Shown one piece after another: positions 46,880-59,935 of a stretch of 64,000 nucleotides of DNA (the stretch's first letter is position 1; each line of letters begins with the position of its first letter). The position numbers and the translations under genes were made by a program. A model generated the notes under the pieces. That model had not been told where the DNA came from. It ran no database searches and saw only the letters and a list, made by a program, of their open reading frames with translations. Source of the DNA: Manduca sexta (taxonomy: Eukaryota; Arthropoda; Insecta; Lepidoptera; Sphingidae); the NCBI RefSeq assembly GCF_014839805.1, contig NC_051126.1, forward strand, positions 7,820,609 to 7,884,608, written 5' to 3'.

Positions 46880-48382
46880 TTACAATAAATTGTGTTTTTT
46901 ATTTGACTTCAGTGTCTTGAAAGCCTGCCTTATACTACACAGTGCACCAGGAACATCATTGGTTTCTAGCAATTTTCTCTTAATTTCTTTGAATTCTTCA
47001 AGATTTGGTGTTGTACTCAATACTGAAATCATATCAAAGTTATAAATTATATTTTTTTTACAAATTGTACTTAGACTGAATATTAATGTTCATGCACAAA
47101 CATATTCTTTTAATTTCAATTTTTCTTATGCTAAATTGTTTTCTATGGAATGCATGAAGTTAACATGCCATAAATGAAAACAAGGGATGGACACTTAGAA
47201 ATATCCATGAATAAATAAATATATCTTCCCAATAATGAATGTTACAGCATATTTGTATTACAATTGCAGAGTTTATGAAGATATTTGAGTGTATCAATGT
47301 TTTAAGTAAAAAAAAATTGAATCACAACAGACTTGGGTGAAACTTTTTATCCCAAACAAATACACATTTGTCCTTTTGTTTTTGGAAAGATCTTTCAGAC
47401 AGACAAAGTTAACAGCCAGAGCCATAACTCAAAGCTTTAGTTTATTTTTATTATCATCATCATTTCAGCCAGGAATCATCAACTGCTGGACATAGGCGCC
47501 ACACGGACCAGTTCTGGGCAGCCCTCATCCATCGGACTCTGGCAAACCTCACCAGATTGTCGGTCCATCTTGTGGGGCGCCTGCCAACATTGTTTATTTT
47601 TATACCTCTACAAAACTTTTGTTCAACCTACTTTGAAAGTGACCCAGCTTGGTGTCCTTTACAAGACGAACAGAATAATTTTCAGACTCTTTTCGGGCTT
47701 CTGTGAAAAACTGTATAAAAATTGTTTCCTTTTCAGCATCTTTTGACTCAATAGTAAAATAAATCTTCAATATTTTTTTGTAATTTTTCTTTGCCATTAG
47801 GAATGCCTCATGTCTGTCTTTGATTTCTTGTTCAAACAGTTTCACATCTGTAAAATAAGGTTAAAAATTTAATTATGATAATATGCCATAATTTTGTAAA
47901 TTCATAAGTTCATTTTGGAAACACATTCATCTATGGAATGAAATTCTTACGTTTTATGGCCGGCAGCACATATTATAATTACTATTCAGCAGTTGTTACT
48001 TAAAAGTGTTTAAAGACAATGAGGACTACTATCAGGAGATCCATTAGCCTACTTTTTCTTTTACAAGTATAAAAAAGGGATAAACAATTTTACCTTTTTT
48101 ACGTTCTTCATATTGTAATTGCTTTTTGGAAATTTGTTCACTCAATGCGTCAAGTTCTTGTTTCAGTATTTTATTTTTGTCGCAAAGATACTTTAGTTCT
48201 TCGTCATAGCTTTCTGTTGTAAACTTTGTATTTTTTGATTTTTCTAATTTAAAAGCATTGTCCAAAAGCGTATTAATCGCTGTGTGTATATTTGAAAAAC
48301 AAATTTCAAACTCTGCAAAACTGCTGTACTCAATATCTTCAAGAAGTAAGTTTAAATTCCATTCGTCTTCAATACCACCCAT
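46880..48382 (-). CDS. SPC25: Spc25, kinetochore NDC80-complex subunit
   Basis: Subunit of the Ndc80 complex, which links kinetochores to spindle microtubules. Three exons: 48382-48094, 47847-47632 and 47022-46880, joined in frame to 215 residues (human 224) with no frameshift. The N-terminal half is acidic and then a coiled coil (DEELKYLCDKNKILKQELDA, then SEQISKKQLQYEERKK). The C-terminal RWD-type globular domain follows: KIYFTIESKD, then a conserved end, TTPNLEEFKEIKRKLLETND and ALCSIRQAFKTLK, which lines up with the end of vertebrate Spc25. Sequence conservation is low for this family, so the call rests on length, layout and the C-terminus. Intron 2 holds an RTE-type fragment. It is divergent from DCUN1D3, 1.1 kb between starts. 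Confidence 0.82.
47455..47592 (-). mobile_element. Fragment of an RTE-type LINE 3' end
   Basis: On the minus strand it reads RWTDNLVRFARVRWMRAAQ and then CPAVDDSWLK before a stop and an ATG/ATT-type microsatellite. This is the C-terminal end of a widespread insect LINE open frame. It lies in intron 2 of Spc25, on the same strand as the gene. Confidence 0.75.
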
Positions 48383-49471
48383 TATAAATACCTTTTTTCT
48401 TTATATTGAGAGTAAGATTATTCAATGTTTTTATTGAGTCTGCAATTACTATGTAATATTTATTTACAAGAAATGTATGTAATACGGCGCTAATAATACA
48501 CCAGTCAAAATTTCAAAATACAACGGCTGGCAAGCAGTGTTGCCAGATTAATCAAAGAGTATATAATCACCACGTTTTAGACCAGCGCGGCGTGGCGGTC
48601 GGCAACACGCGGCCCGCGAACATTCTGTTTGTGGCGCGTGATTGTTTTTAGCTTAAATCGGACGTTCCGCAGAGAAGGTTTTTCGATATCTACCTTGCCG
48701 CGCGACCACCGCGCTTCAGAGGAGCGATCAAAGCCGCACTATGGCCGTATTACTATACAAAACATAAGACACCGAATATAAATTGGTAGTGTCGAATTTT
48801 TTAGTTGCTATGCAACAGACTATGCAATGTGCTAATTCGGTATAAATCCAAGTATAAATTAGTGTACCTGACGATAGTACATAATATTAACTCCATGGTG
48901 TACCTTCAATAAATAGAAACTACTTGTACTTTTGACTTTAGACGATTAACGTGTAATTTAAAGATATCGTCTAAATGGAACCTAGAACGGAATAATTTAA
49001 TTATCTACTGGCAACTCTGATTTAGTACATGAAGAAGTGAAAAGAATGAATTACAAAAGAAATTGTGATGTGATACTAAAATTGAAGTACTTAGTTGTAA
49101 ATATTTTTGGAGACTATCAATAAAACAGTTTAATTACAGTTGATAATAATTATGATCATCAATACCTCTTTGCTGCCGGCGTTATTTTTTATTTATTGCT
49201 GACTATTGTTTTTCGAAGAAGATCGACGAAGGGAAATGTAATGTATATCAAGAGATATTAAAAAGTGGAATAAAAAGGGATTTTTATCAATCTAAGATGT
49301 TTAAATTGTATTGTTTCAGGTTTTGCTAACAAAATAAAAAAGAAAGACTTATATACGTCGTGTTCTTTGTCATTATGTTTTATAGCATTTGTGATGAAAA
49401 ACTGATTAGACTTATTGGTAGGTTTGACACCGATTTTATGCATAGGAATATATTTGTGCAGATTTTGTCCA
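48383..49471. promoter_or_regulatory. Shared intergenic region of divergent Spc25 and DCUN1D3
   Basis: The interval between the two start codons is 1.09 kb and must hold both 5' ends. A GC-rich block at about 48580-48740 (words GCGGCGTGGCGG and GCGGCCCGCG) is unlike the AT-rich surroundings and could be a promoter patch or a repeat fragment. No core element can be assigned with confidence. Confidence 0.35.
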
Positions 49472-50797
49472 ATGGGCCATTGTCTAAGCTGTTTAAAAAA
49501 TCAAGCTAATGCTGATATTACTACACCAAATGGCAAAAAAGATGGTGAGTATTGATGTAACTTTTCCATGTTTTTAATCATATTTATATTAGCATTTTGA
49601 CATGATATTCAGTTAATGATCTATTTAGTACATGTACTATTAAAAATTAAATGTTAATTATTTTTATGTAGTAAACTACTGCCTAACATAAGTATGTTAT
49701 CCCACTTTCATCATATTTTGTTTAAACACACCCATTCTTGTTGAAATGATTCTAAAAATACAATAATAATATATTCCTTTTGAATAACTTAATTGTGATG
49801 TTGAATTTACAATATTGGAGTAAATAACTTATGCATATTGAAATATATTTTACATGTTATGTAATTTTTTAACTAATTGGGATTTTGCTCATTTCTTTTT
49901 TCAGAGATGACAGAGATAGTTCCTGTGTCTGTTTATCCGCATGAAGAACCATTATTGCATAATAATGAAAATTGCACAAGCAGCTTCAAGAACACAAGGA
50001 TAACACAGAACGCTAACACAATGAACTCTTTTGGTGAACAAAGTGCAAGCGAAACTGCTAATATACAGAAAACACATCAGATATCAGAAAAAGTACCCAA
50101 GCCATTCTATCAAAAGTTGCCATCAATTCCAAGGACTATGTCATCTTTAGGATCAAATGATCACAGAGTTTCTGAAACAAAGATTAATCAATTATTTGAC
50201 CAATATAAAGACTCACTGGAGGATGCAATATTAGCTGAAGGAATTGAGAATCTTTGTAATGACTTACAATTAAATCCAGACGATTTTAAGGTCCTAATTC
50301 TTGCTTGGAAATTAAATGCTAGTCAAATGTGTCACTTTACAAAATCAGAGTTTATACAAGGTTTAAAAAGCATGAAAACTGATTCTATTAAAGGTATTCA
50401 AAATAAGTTAAATGAAATTACTAGCGAATTGAGAAGAGACACTGAGCAGTTCAAAGATTTATACAGATTTACTTTTAAATTTGGTTTAGACGTTAATATA
50501 GGTCAGAGAATATTACCAACAGATATTGCAATACTGTTGTGGCGTTTAGTTTTTACAAATAATGAACCACTTATATTAAATAAGTGGTTGAACTATTTAG
50601 AAAAGAATCCACACATAAGAGGCATTCCTAAAGACACATGGTATATGTTTTTAAATTTTTGTGAGTTTGTTGGAGATGACTTGAGCAGTTATGATGATAC
50701 AGAGGCTTGGCCAAGCCTGTTTGATGACTTTGTGGAATATGAAAATGATCAGGTTAATCAAAACATTTCAAAAAATGACATTAAACTACAAGATTAA
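49472..50797 (+). CDS. DCUN1D3: DCUN1D3-type DCN1-like protein (cullin neddylation factor)
   Basis: Scaffold that promotes attachment of NEDD8 to cullins, held at the plasma membrane by an N-terminal lipid anchor. Two exons: 49472-49544 and 49905-50797, joined in frame to 321 residues, no frameshift. Exon 1 gives MGHCLSCLKNQANAD: Gly2 for myristoylation with Cys4 and Cys7 next to it, the arrangement of DCUN1D3 and not of other DCN1-like proteins. A Ser/Asn-rich linker follows. The potentiating neddylation domain spans about residues 125-305: DQYKDSLEDAILAEGIENLC, LILAWKLNASQMCHFT, FKDLYRFTFKFGLD, IAILLWRLVF and DTWYMFLNFCEFVG, ending AWPSLFDDFVEY. An AATAAA lies at 51055-51060. It is convergent with eRF3. 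Confidence 0.93.
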
Positions 50798-53403
50798 TTT
50801 CCTATGAATGCCAAATTTAGCTAATATAGGTACTTAATAAGATATTGAGACTGATAAAACCTGAAATGGATGTTAAATGATGTTAGTTAGCCTTTTTTCT
50901 CTCATGAGACTAAGATATTGATTGTGATAGATTCAAAGACCAAAATTGCTTCAGCTGCGAGGAGCTTATTGAATGTCTTCATATATGACAGGCACGGCTG
51001 AGACTAATCACTATGGCCAGCCTGAAGTTAGTCATGAGCACCTTTCTTCTGTAGAATAAATTTTGACAGGAGGCTTACAGGGCAGTTGAAGTGACTTGCT
51101 GCAAGTATAGTATAAAGTTTAGGAACAGCTGTTCTGATTGACTTTTATTGATTTATTGTGCCACAACTCAATAACTTTTTTTATTACCATGAGTTTGTGT
51201 TGTGCATAGTAATATTAGTTCCACATAAAGTTATCTTTGGTTTTGAAGACTATCCAGTGCATTGTTTGAAAATGAACAAAAATAAATGTGGGCAGTAGCT
51301 TAAGGTACTAATATCTTCAGCTTTATGAGTTAAAATGTACATAATGTACTGTTATATTTTATAATATTACGTATCTATATTACATGTAAAACTATTCTAG
51401 CAATTCTTTTCTATTAAGAACTTATAATTTTATATTTAACATTCCACATATGGAATTTGTGTAAATAATTTATTTTTCATTTGGGTATGTTAATCTGTTT
51501 GTTTTCTTAATTCTGACTGTATGTTGTTAATTTTTACAGTTTGGTTGTTCATACCACCACATTCGAAATTTTGCACAAACAGAAAATTGCCTGATACTAA
51601 TAAAATAATTATTGTAATGTGATATCTAGTTTTGTTACCTAGTTTTACGCGGTACTACGTCTTGGTATATACTAGCCTTTGCCCATGTACGTTTTATTTT
51701 TACGAAATATGGAAGGTGTCCAGTAACGAAACGAGAGTAGGTTAACAATAAATCTTTTTTATATCTTTTATTGTGGAATGGCTTCGCACTTGCCAATGTC
51801 AAATTAAAGTTTACTTTTTTATCTGTTCATCCTTTAGCACTTATATTATATATCCATGTAGCCAAAAAACTTAACAAAAAATAAAATCGCCTTCAAAAAC
51901 CACTAAAAACCTAAAAATAATTTAATATTACCTATATACTGGTTACCAATTTTGGAGTCTTATTTAAAGAAAACTCCATCTAAATAGGATCGTGGGCATA
52001 TATATAACTAACATACATGCAGCTTTGTGAAGTCTTAAAAAACTTTTGTAGCTGCAACTGCAGTACTGTGTTAGTGATTAGTGACGTGTAACACGCCAGT
52101 GGCGGCTTAAACTGGAGGGTAGTCCTGGGCGCTGGCGAAAAAGTCGCCGATTTTTACTTTCTAACGGGTAAATGCTTTATATGCCGAGATGTTATTAGCT
52201 GTATTTTACATTAAAAAAATTGCATACTCAAATACTTACTCAAGCGTCAGTGTACCAATTAGAGCTACCACCACCGCCGTGAGGTTATATAATTTCGACC
52301 CTGAAATACTTACTTGTTATCTTGCATTCTTGATTGCACATTACATCACCTTTTAACATGGTTTTACACTGCGGATATACATAATCCATAGTCATGTTCT
52401 GTTCGTTACAAACAATTTTGAAGATCAACTTTGTTCATTCACGGGTATGCTATGGTGGACTCACTTATTTATAGTGATATAAATTTAAGGAGTCATTCTC
52501 AGAGTTTACCAAACTACGTATTGTGATTTGGACAATAAATTTTTGATAAAGTTGGAGAGTCATTTCTAAGACTGAGCAAAATTGCTAAACAGAAGATTAA
52601 GCATTCTGAATAGCATATTCAAAGCGGTACTAATACCCTAGATTATACATATGCGTATGTTTCCGTTGTCAGTAACTAGGAACAGTAAAGAGCGTTAGCT
52701 CGCGTACGCTATAAAAAAATCTATACCGTTTTTGTAGCATGCATATTTGCTTTCCTTTCCATAATATATCTCGAACTATATCCTGGGTACGCCATAGATA
52801 TATCATACCAGTTAATTCAGTCTGTACCTAATTATGAGGACCAGTCTATAGGTAATAATAAGGGCCAACAAGCTAAGCGCGCTTGCTCAAACGAACAAAA
52901 ATTTCAACTTTATAATATAGATTAGGTACCATAATTTGTTTTTGATTTATACCAATAATTACCACCAACTCTTCACTACATGGAGTTTCTAATGGCAGTG
53001 TCCATTATTACAAATAGTACGAAGAAGTTTATTTGAAAAAATATAACTTAGGCATGTTTCTTAAACACGTGAGGGATTCGTAGTGGAGTTAATAAACGGA
53101 TTTAATTTCATTTCTCAACTAGTAAGTAATTCTCAATATTAAGTATGTAGTTAATCTTAAAAATAATTCTTTTATATAGGAAGAAAATGCCTGATAAATC
53201 TATACAGCATAGGTGCACGGTTGAATAGATGTGTAGATGTGGAATTTCAGTAAACATTCAGGGAATTAAAAAATAAAATACCTAACCAAATATCTACACT
53301 CTTTTTAATTATGTATCTAGTATATTCGATGTAAATGAGAGGATTTTTTCCTCATTCAGACACCCAGTAGGTTATCGAAACAACGCTTAGTATGTATTTT
53401 TTA

Positions 53404-53450
53404 TGATATTTATAACAAATAATTATTGTCTGTACAAAAATTAGGGAATG
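53404..53450. repeat. Direct repeat unit 1 (47 bp)
   Basis: Starts TGATATTTATAACAAAT and ends AAAAATTAGGGAATG. A second copy at 53814-53859 differs by a one-base loss. The two are 410 bp apart. The sequence between them has no transposon ends I can recognise. Confidence 0.9.
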
Positions 53451-53813
53451 ATTATTATTTTTGAATTAAAAAGATTTTAAATAAAAAGGGAGCTTTAAAA
53501 CAATCATAGCGGCGTTAGTACAACTTCACATCGATGGAAATTAAAAACGAAGCTTCACTTTTGTATGGGACTTAAGGTGCGAAATGTAGTTTTTAGAAAA
53601 CTGATTATCATTAAAAATGCTGAAACTGATTCTTGAAGAATATCAGCATACTTCTCTGTTCTTGAAGAAGAAATTCGATTTTCTAGTTATTACGTAAGGG
53701 GAACAAAGAATATATACGATTTTATGCTGTTTCGAAAATAAAATTCTCAAGAGAAATTAAAGCATGACATGTATTGGAAAGATTAAAAAAAGATATTATC
53801 TGATTAGGAGCCC

Positions 53814-53859
53814 TGATATTTATAACAAATAATTATTGTCTTACAAAAATTAGGGAATG
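53814..53859. repeat. Direct repeat unit 2 (46 bp)
   Basis: Second copy of the unit at 53404-53450, same orientation, TCTTAC in place of TCTGTAC. Confidence 0.9.
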
Positions 53860-54590
53860 CTTTTCTTACTTATATATACGCATTTCGTACACATACATAC
53901 GAGAAGAAAATCACCACCTCTTTTTGGTTTTAGAAAACAACAGGAAAATTTTATTCATTAATTATAGTAATTTAGGACCCTATGAACACGATTTCGCTCG
54001 GGAATCGTTACTTTCGACTTATTTTAAGAGGTTCCATTCCACTCTCATTACATGCGGATTATAACTGAAATTATGTCGCAAGTAATTTTTTTATTACCTA
54101 AATTAGTTCGCAGGAGTATCTAGAAAACATTAATATAGCTATATCTTATAAATGACTTGTTTTAGTGATATTTATCTTCAACACTCAAGTGTATGATATG
54201 ATTTTGGAATTTATGCAGATCCTCTGCACAAGTACCACGAACCATATTAACTATGTTAATAGATGATTTTTGAATCTCATAAGATTTAAGCCAAGGAAAT
54301 AATATTTTTCCTCAAAGTACACAAGATGACCTACCAGAGTACCTACAAGACTTTACAACAAGTTTTAACTTTGTTTTGCCTACCAATGTTCTGAAATCTA
54401 ATCGTATATGATATATCTTAGAAAATTTTATCCTCTGACATTCAGTTCATTTTTTCTTGGTCATTGTCAAGGACAAAGTTAAATTTTGCTTTATCTAGTA
54501 TGGGGCATAAGGAAGACATATTAATCTATATTTATAAAATTCTAGACTATTATTATAATATAAATAATTATTTCCCCTATCCAAGATATC

Positions 54591-54915
54591 TCAGCGGTGA
54601 CAGTCTAGTTGGTTGTGTAACGGACTGCCGAGACTAATGTCCGCGGGTTCAAATCCCAAAGGCACACACCTCTGACTTTTCTTAAATCATGTGTGAATTC
54701 TTTGAGAATTATCGCTTGCTTTAACGGTGAAGGTGTTTACCTTACCTACAACGTGAGGAAATCTCTTAGAAGTTTTTTAAAATAATTTTGAGGGTATGTA
54801 AAGTTTACCAAACCGCACTAGGCCAGCGTGTTGGACTACGTCCTACCCTCTAAGTAGTAGAGGGGCCCGTGCACAGCAGTGGGACAGTACATACAGGGCT
54901 GATATTATATTATTA
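54591..54915 (+). mobile_element. tRNA-derived SINE (family B)
   Basis: The head has an A-box-like stretch (CAGTCTAGTTGG) and a perfect B-box-type GGGTTCAAATCC. The body has CACACACCTCTGACTTTTCT, CTTTAACGGTGAAGG, CACTAGGCCAGCGTG and AGTAGTAGAGGGGCCCGTGC. It ends ACAGGGCTGATATTAT in an ATT-rich tail. I recognise this as one of the most widespread lepidopteran SINEs. Confidence 0.9.
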
Positions 54916-55387
54916 TAATAAGAAAAACACATCCAAATCGGCTGTTTTTGAGAATTAAGAATTTTGAATGATTTTGTGCGCTTTATTCACTCCACTAATA
55001 AGAAGGTTGTTAATAGAACACCAATTTATTTCTTACATATATTTTTATGATTCTATAAAATTTATATTGTTCCGTAATAAATCTTTTATTATTCATTGGG
55101 TTCTGTAAATACATTCAAGTTATTGCATTTAATAGGACCGACTGGTTAACTATTTTTATTTATCTAAATAAAATAAAAACAATAACAAATATTTTCTAGC
55201 AAAAAATACCTTTTACTAATAATTTAAAATGGTACATAAACGGCGGCATGTGTGACAAACATATTATTGTGTTAGCAAGGTTGCTCTAAAAATATTAGGA
55301 AAATAGTATTCGTAAAATTTTATTTTAAATAAAATAATATAGTCGCAGCCTGTTCATAATGCACGGTCGGGATGGAAGTCCCGTGGT

Positions 55388-55413
55388 GTTCCAGGTGCAA
55401 TCACACCTGGAAC
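55388..55413. repeat. Perfect 10 bp inverted repeat
   Basis: GTTCCAGGTG, loop CAATCA, CACCTGGAAC, within a small GC-rich patch at about 55360-55440. It is probably the remnant of a repeat element. Confidence 0.85.
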
Positions 55414-58400
55414 TACCGACAATGGCTGCGTACGCCGCCGATAAACACAAAAACAAACTCTTATACAACCGGCCCTAGTTTTAAAAAAGCTGAAAATTAG
55501 GAAATCATAATATACAATATCGTAACGTTCCAGATGCTGAGTTGAATTTTTAAAAATTAATTACATGCTGTTAACCATTTCATACAACACTCTATAAGTA
55601 CTCTCTCAGCATGTTTTTACATGAGCAAGAAGTAAAGAACTATCAAGTGTTACCCTCAATCTAACAGTACAAACCACGACCATACCGGATCGTACCCTGG
55701 TAATAATATATTATTTTAGAACATAGCTTACTGGAGCGAAGCTCAACGTAATATTTTTAGTTTATCTTCCATTATACATAAAATGCTATACTCCTTACGA
55801 TAAAACACACGCTTGAGTTTCGCTCAGATGTGAAACCAAAAGCAATAATTATAAACTATTATAATTACTCGATACAAAAGAAAATATATTGTAGAGTATA
55901 GTATATTTAACATTAAAAACAGATACGCGACCATAAACTAATATTGACGTACACAACACGTTCAGCCCGAACTGAACCACAACATAAAAAAGTGTACCAT
56001 AAGCAAGCTAATCAAATAAAACATAATTTTGCTTTCAAAATAGGAAACAATACTATATTTATATAATATGTGAAAATATTATAATCACTAAAGTAAATAC
56101 CTGTTAGGATGATCATCTAGATTATTTTACATGGTTAAAAGCAAAGAAATAAAACAAATAAATATCTCGTGTAATAATTATAGCAGATGATCAACCTAAA
56201 CAACATGAAAGTCTTATCCATCAAAACCACTTGTAAATAGAAGAATTTGATGTAAAAACAAACAAGACTAACAATGTAAGTCATTCCAATTTTCGTATTA
56301 CCATACTATTATGTATTCTACAATTCCACATTTTATTTTTTTATCTTGATTATGTTCCTTCGTAGGCACTAAGCACGTCCAAATAAAATTTGGTACAGAG
56401 TATTCCAATCTGTACAAATTATTTTGACTCAAGTTTAATTGATTGATTTCATATGTAAAATCAAAAATTTAAACTGCAACTTTATTTCGAGAAATTGTAG
56501 AATTTGACTTCACATTACAGTATATAATATCATGGCATTCTGTTGCAATACAATATTTTATATTATGTGCTTTGCCCACACTGTAATTGATTTATAAAAA
56601 GTATGCATAATGGTGAAAAAATATAACATCAAAATGGCAGCGTTTCAAGTGTGTGGGCACAGCATCTGCAGCGATAACGGTAAGCGAAGTTTGATGTGTC
56701 TAATAAGTTTTGATACTGTAACCATTTCTAACTGTTTTAAGCTAGCTCACTACGAGTTATTACCAGGCCTCACATAAAATTAAAACCAATAAGTACGCAA
56801 TTTCCGGGGATGTCTAAAATGTATAGTCACTGTACTATAGTACATACACCACCCAGTTCCAGAAATGTATTTAAATTATTTATCAAATAAATAATATATT
56901 AAATTTAGTGCAATACCTTGCTTTTCTATAATTCCATGGTAGAATTATGTCGCAAGTGCTACCGTAAATAATAAGCTGTTTATCATACTATACAGAGTTT
57001 TCATAGAAAGGCAGAAACACCTAAACATGGAATTATTTGGAAGTGGGTGGATATTTGATTTTCTTATACTAATCAGTTGCTGGTGAATAAACATACTGCT
57101 ATCGTTTTAATTTGGTAATATAGATATATACAGCCGTTTTAATGACCTAAATATTAACATGTACATTGCGTACGTATTAAATTGCACCTAATTTTTATGC
57201 TAGTTGTATAGTCATTCCTTTGTGCGGTGTTCTGATTTGTCCATATTTACACCGCAGCCCAGGTGTCAAGGTTGTTAGCAAGTAAAATAAAATACCACCA
57301 GTTTTTATTTATAAAAATGTATTGAATTTACAATTGTTTAATATTATAATGTTTGATATATATTTTACTGTCTGCCTTTACCTTCTATTAATTTTAGTTT
57401 TCCAACAATTGGAATCAAACATGTCATTAAAAAAATATATATTATAATACTAGAAACGTGAACATTGAACGTGGTATAATAAAGGAGAGTTGTTCAGCAA
57501 CAATAGCAGTAAGAAGAATATATTTACCGCCTTCTTTGTCATAAGTTCGATTAAGTTATTACAAATCGTCATTATTACGAAGGGTGCAGTAAACCGACTA
57601 TAAAGCAACAGGAATAATTATCGATGATGAATGTCAAAATGAAAGTGAGCGTTACGACGTGACGACCGCATCGAGCGACGCGGGTAGATGAGTGTGCGTT
57701 GGGAATTACTGTAGCCCGTTTGACATTGACATGATGTTGGCGTGTTGAAGATGCTTAGTGCAGAAGTCGTAAGAGATATATGAAGCTTGGGCATGATCGC
57801 GTATTCAAATATTATTTTAAATTAAATTAATAGGAGTAGCTGGTGTTTCCGTACCTATTGTAATCATTAATAACAAGAGATTTAAGCTGCAACCTCCGGC
57901 CAATAATCTTTAGAAATTATTTATAGGTACATATAAATAATAAGTGTATGTTGATATATTAGAGATGGTTAAACTTTAAAACCATGAAAAAGCACTCTTC
58001 AATCTATTTTCATCGAAAATATTTTGTGCTGTTCATTTTACTATTACTCGCGACTAGATAGCGCTGAGCGCATTAACTGTTACCATTGAACCGATCGCCA
58101 TGAAAATTGGTATGTCTACACCGATATAATAGACTGTGGACATATTTTAAGATGGCAGAGGCACGGGTAAAGCTAGTACATAACTGTCCTCAAATACAGT
58201 ACAAAGCATTTCAATATAAAAAAAAAAATCATAATATCAGGGTTCACACTTGAGGCGCCTTGAAATTAAACACGCGCCTGCAGCGTGGCAACGGCGCCGC
58301 TTTGTAAATTCATAAGACTTGTCACAATACAAACGACGCGAAAGTAAAAGAGCTAAGAGCGTCTTCAATTTGCCGCCAAGTACCGCGCGGCTGCTTTACA

Positions 58401-58854
58401 GCAGTGGCATGTATTTTTTATATTAATTTACCTTGCCACGCGACTTTAGAGGTAAGTTATTTAAAGGCGCTCTTAAAATAAGCGTTGCTACTCCAGTAAT
58501 ACAATATATATATAATTACAAGCAAACGCAGTTCTATTGCGCGCAGTCAAAGCTCAATATATTAAAGTACAAGTCTGAGGTAAGTCGTAGGTGGGCTGCA
58601 CTACAGCTTGGGGCTGCAGTCGATCGCATTGTTGCGGCCGGCCTCGGCCTTTTCGTTTCCGAGATGTCGTGCAAGTCGCACATAATCTGGCATCCGGTCT
58701 CGGACTTTTCATAGGTTTTCCCATTACGTCAAATATATTAGCAATTTAACTGAACTGAGTGGATGTGATATTTCGAAAAATTATATTTACAAATCGCTTA
58801 ATTTTAATTTAGACGCATTATTTTAACCGATTCCAAACAGATATTTTATTTAAT

Positions 58855-58891
58855 GACTTTCGAAATAAATAAAAACTTTATTTCGAAAGTC
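58855..58891. repeat. Perfect 15 bp inverted repeat
   Basis: GACTTTCGAAATAAA at 58855-58869, a 7-base spacer, and its exact inverse at 58877-58891. No function is assigned; it could be a cruciform-prone site or the abutted ends of small elements. Confidence 0.9.
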
Positions 58892-59339
58892 TAATTGCCG
58901 TATTATTCGATTCGAATAAAATTAGTACGAGCACCTTGCGGCCCGCGTCACTACTGGTGCAGTGGACGCACACCACAACTGTCGCGGTGCTCAGAATCAT
59001 TTTCATGGAAATTCATAGAAACCAGTAGTGCCGCTTGCAGCCTGCCGCTGCAGTCTGCGACTCGTTTCGGACTTGTACTTTTAAGCTTGTCAAAATAACA
59101 AATTCCGCACCGCAAAAAAATATTACTTGTTCCAGACTGCCGCTAAAGTGACTTAAATGTTATATGCGCGCCATACGGTCATAGAAATTTATGTTACAAC
59201 ATTGCTGCGCGTCATTCTGTGGCATCACTTTGTTGCGATGCGGTCAACAACATGTAGTGCACATTTAGCCTTATAAAGCAATTTGCAAGCAAAAAACAGA
59301 TCTACCAGCGGACCATTCCTAAATTAGATTTTTTTTATT

Positions 59340-59632
59340 GCTTTGAATGACGAGACGAGCTTGCCGTTCGCCTGATGGTAAGCGATACAACCGCCGATAA
59401 ACAGTAGAAACACCATCCAACAAATTGAATAACAAAGTATTGTTTGGTATTCCACTGCGCTCGCCATCTTGAGACAAAGTTTTATTATGTCCAGTAGTTA
59501 CACTGGCTAGAATGTTCTTAAAACCGGAACACAGCAGTGACTATACACTGCTGCTTAGCGGCAGAAATAGACATTGCGGTGGTACCTAATTAGGCGGAGT
59601 TCTCACATATGAGAGACCTACCAACAGTAAAA
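59340..59632 (+). repeat. Lepidopteran interspersed repeat
   Basis: It contains GACGAGACGAGCTTGCCG, TTCGCCTGATGGTAAGCG, AAACACCATCCAACA, TATTGTTTGGTATTCCACTG, CTATACACTGCTGCTTAGCG and AGACATTGCGGTGGTACCTA. I recognise this as a high-copy repeat of moths and butterflies. No clear ends or target duplication are seen. Confidence 0.75.
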
Positions 59633-59935
59633 ATGTAATAAAATTTAAAAAATAACTTAGATAACATAACCCGAACGGCAATTTCAAACTTTTAATAATG
59701 GTTGAGAAAAATATTGTTAATTAAAAGACACAAATCATAACATAAATAAACCTGCCAGTAAGTTCGTTTTTTGCATGCAAACATTTATTAATATGCAAAA
59801 CATGTGTTTCTGCTAGTTATTATTCTGGCAAAGCAAACAGTTTAGAAAATGGTTACAGATCAAAATATAAGATTATACATATGAGAGATATATGTAAATC
59901 TATAACCTAGCTAAATAATTACAAGTAGTGCCAAT

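Larger units (their letters stand above)
50798..59935. other. 9 kb gene-free region between DCUN1D3 and eRF3
   Basis: After the DCUN1D3 3' UTR no exon could be supported. Contents seen: a repeat-like start at about 51670 (CTAGCCTTTGCCC), a near-identical direct repeat at 53404 and 53814, a SINE at 54591-54915, a small GC-rich patch with a perfect inverted repeat at 55388-55413, GC-richer blocks at about 58240-58420 and 58570-59280 that look like transposon remnants with unconvincing open frames, and a lepidopteran repeat at 59340-59632. Confidence 0.6.

Noticed and set aside
54591..54665. Possible tRNA gene at the second SINE family
   Set aside because: Good B box, but no acceptor stem pairing and a SINE body and tail follow.
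56631..56697. Short ATG frame ending at a consensus donor (MAAFQVCGHSICSDN)
   Set aside because: Only 15 residues, with no following exon and no promoter evidence; ATG-to-donor coincidences of this size are frequent.
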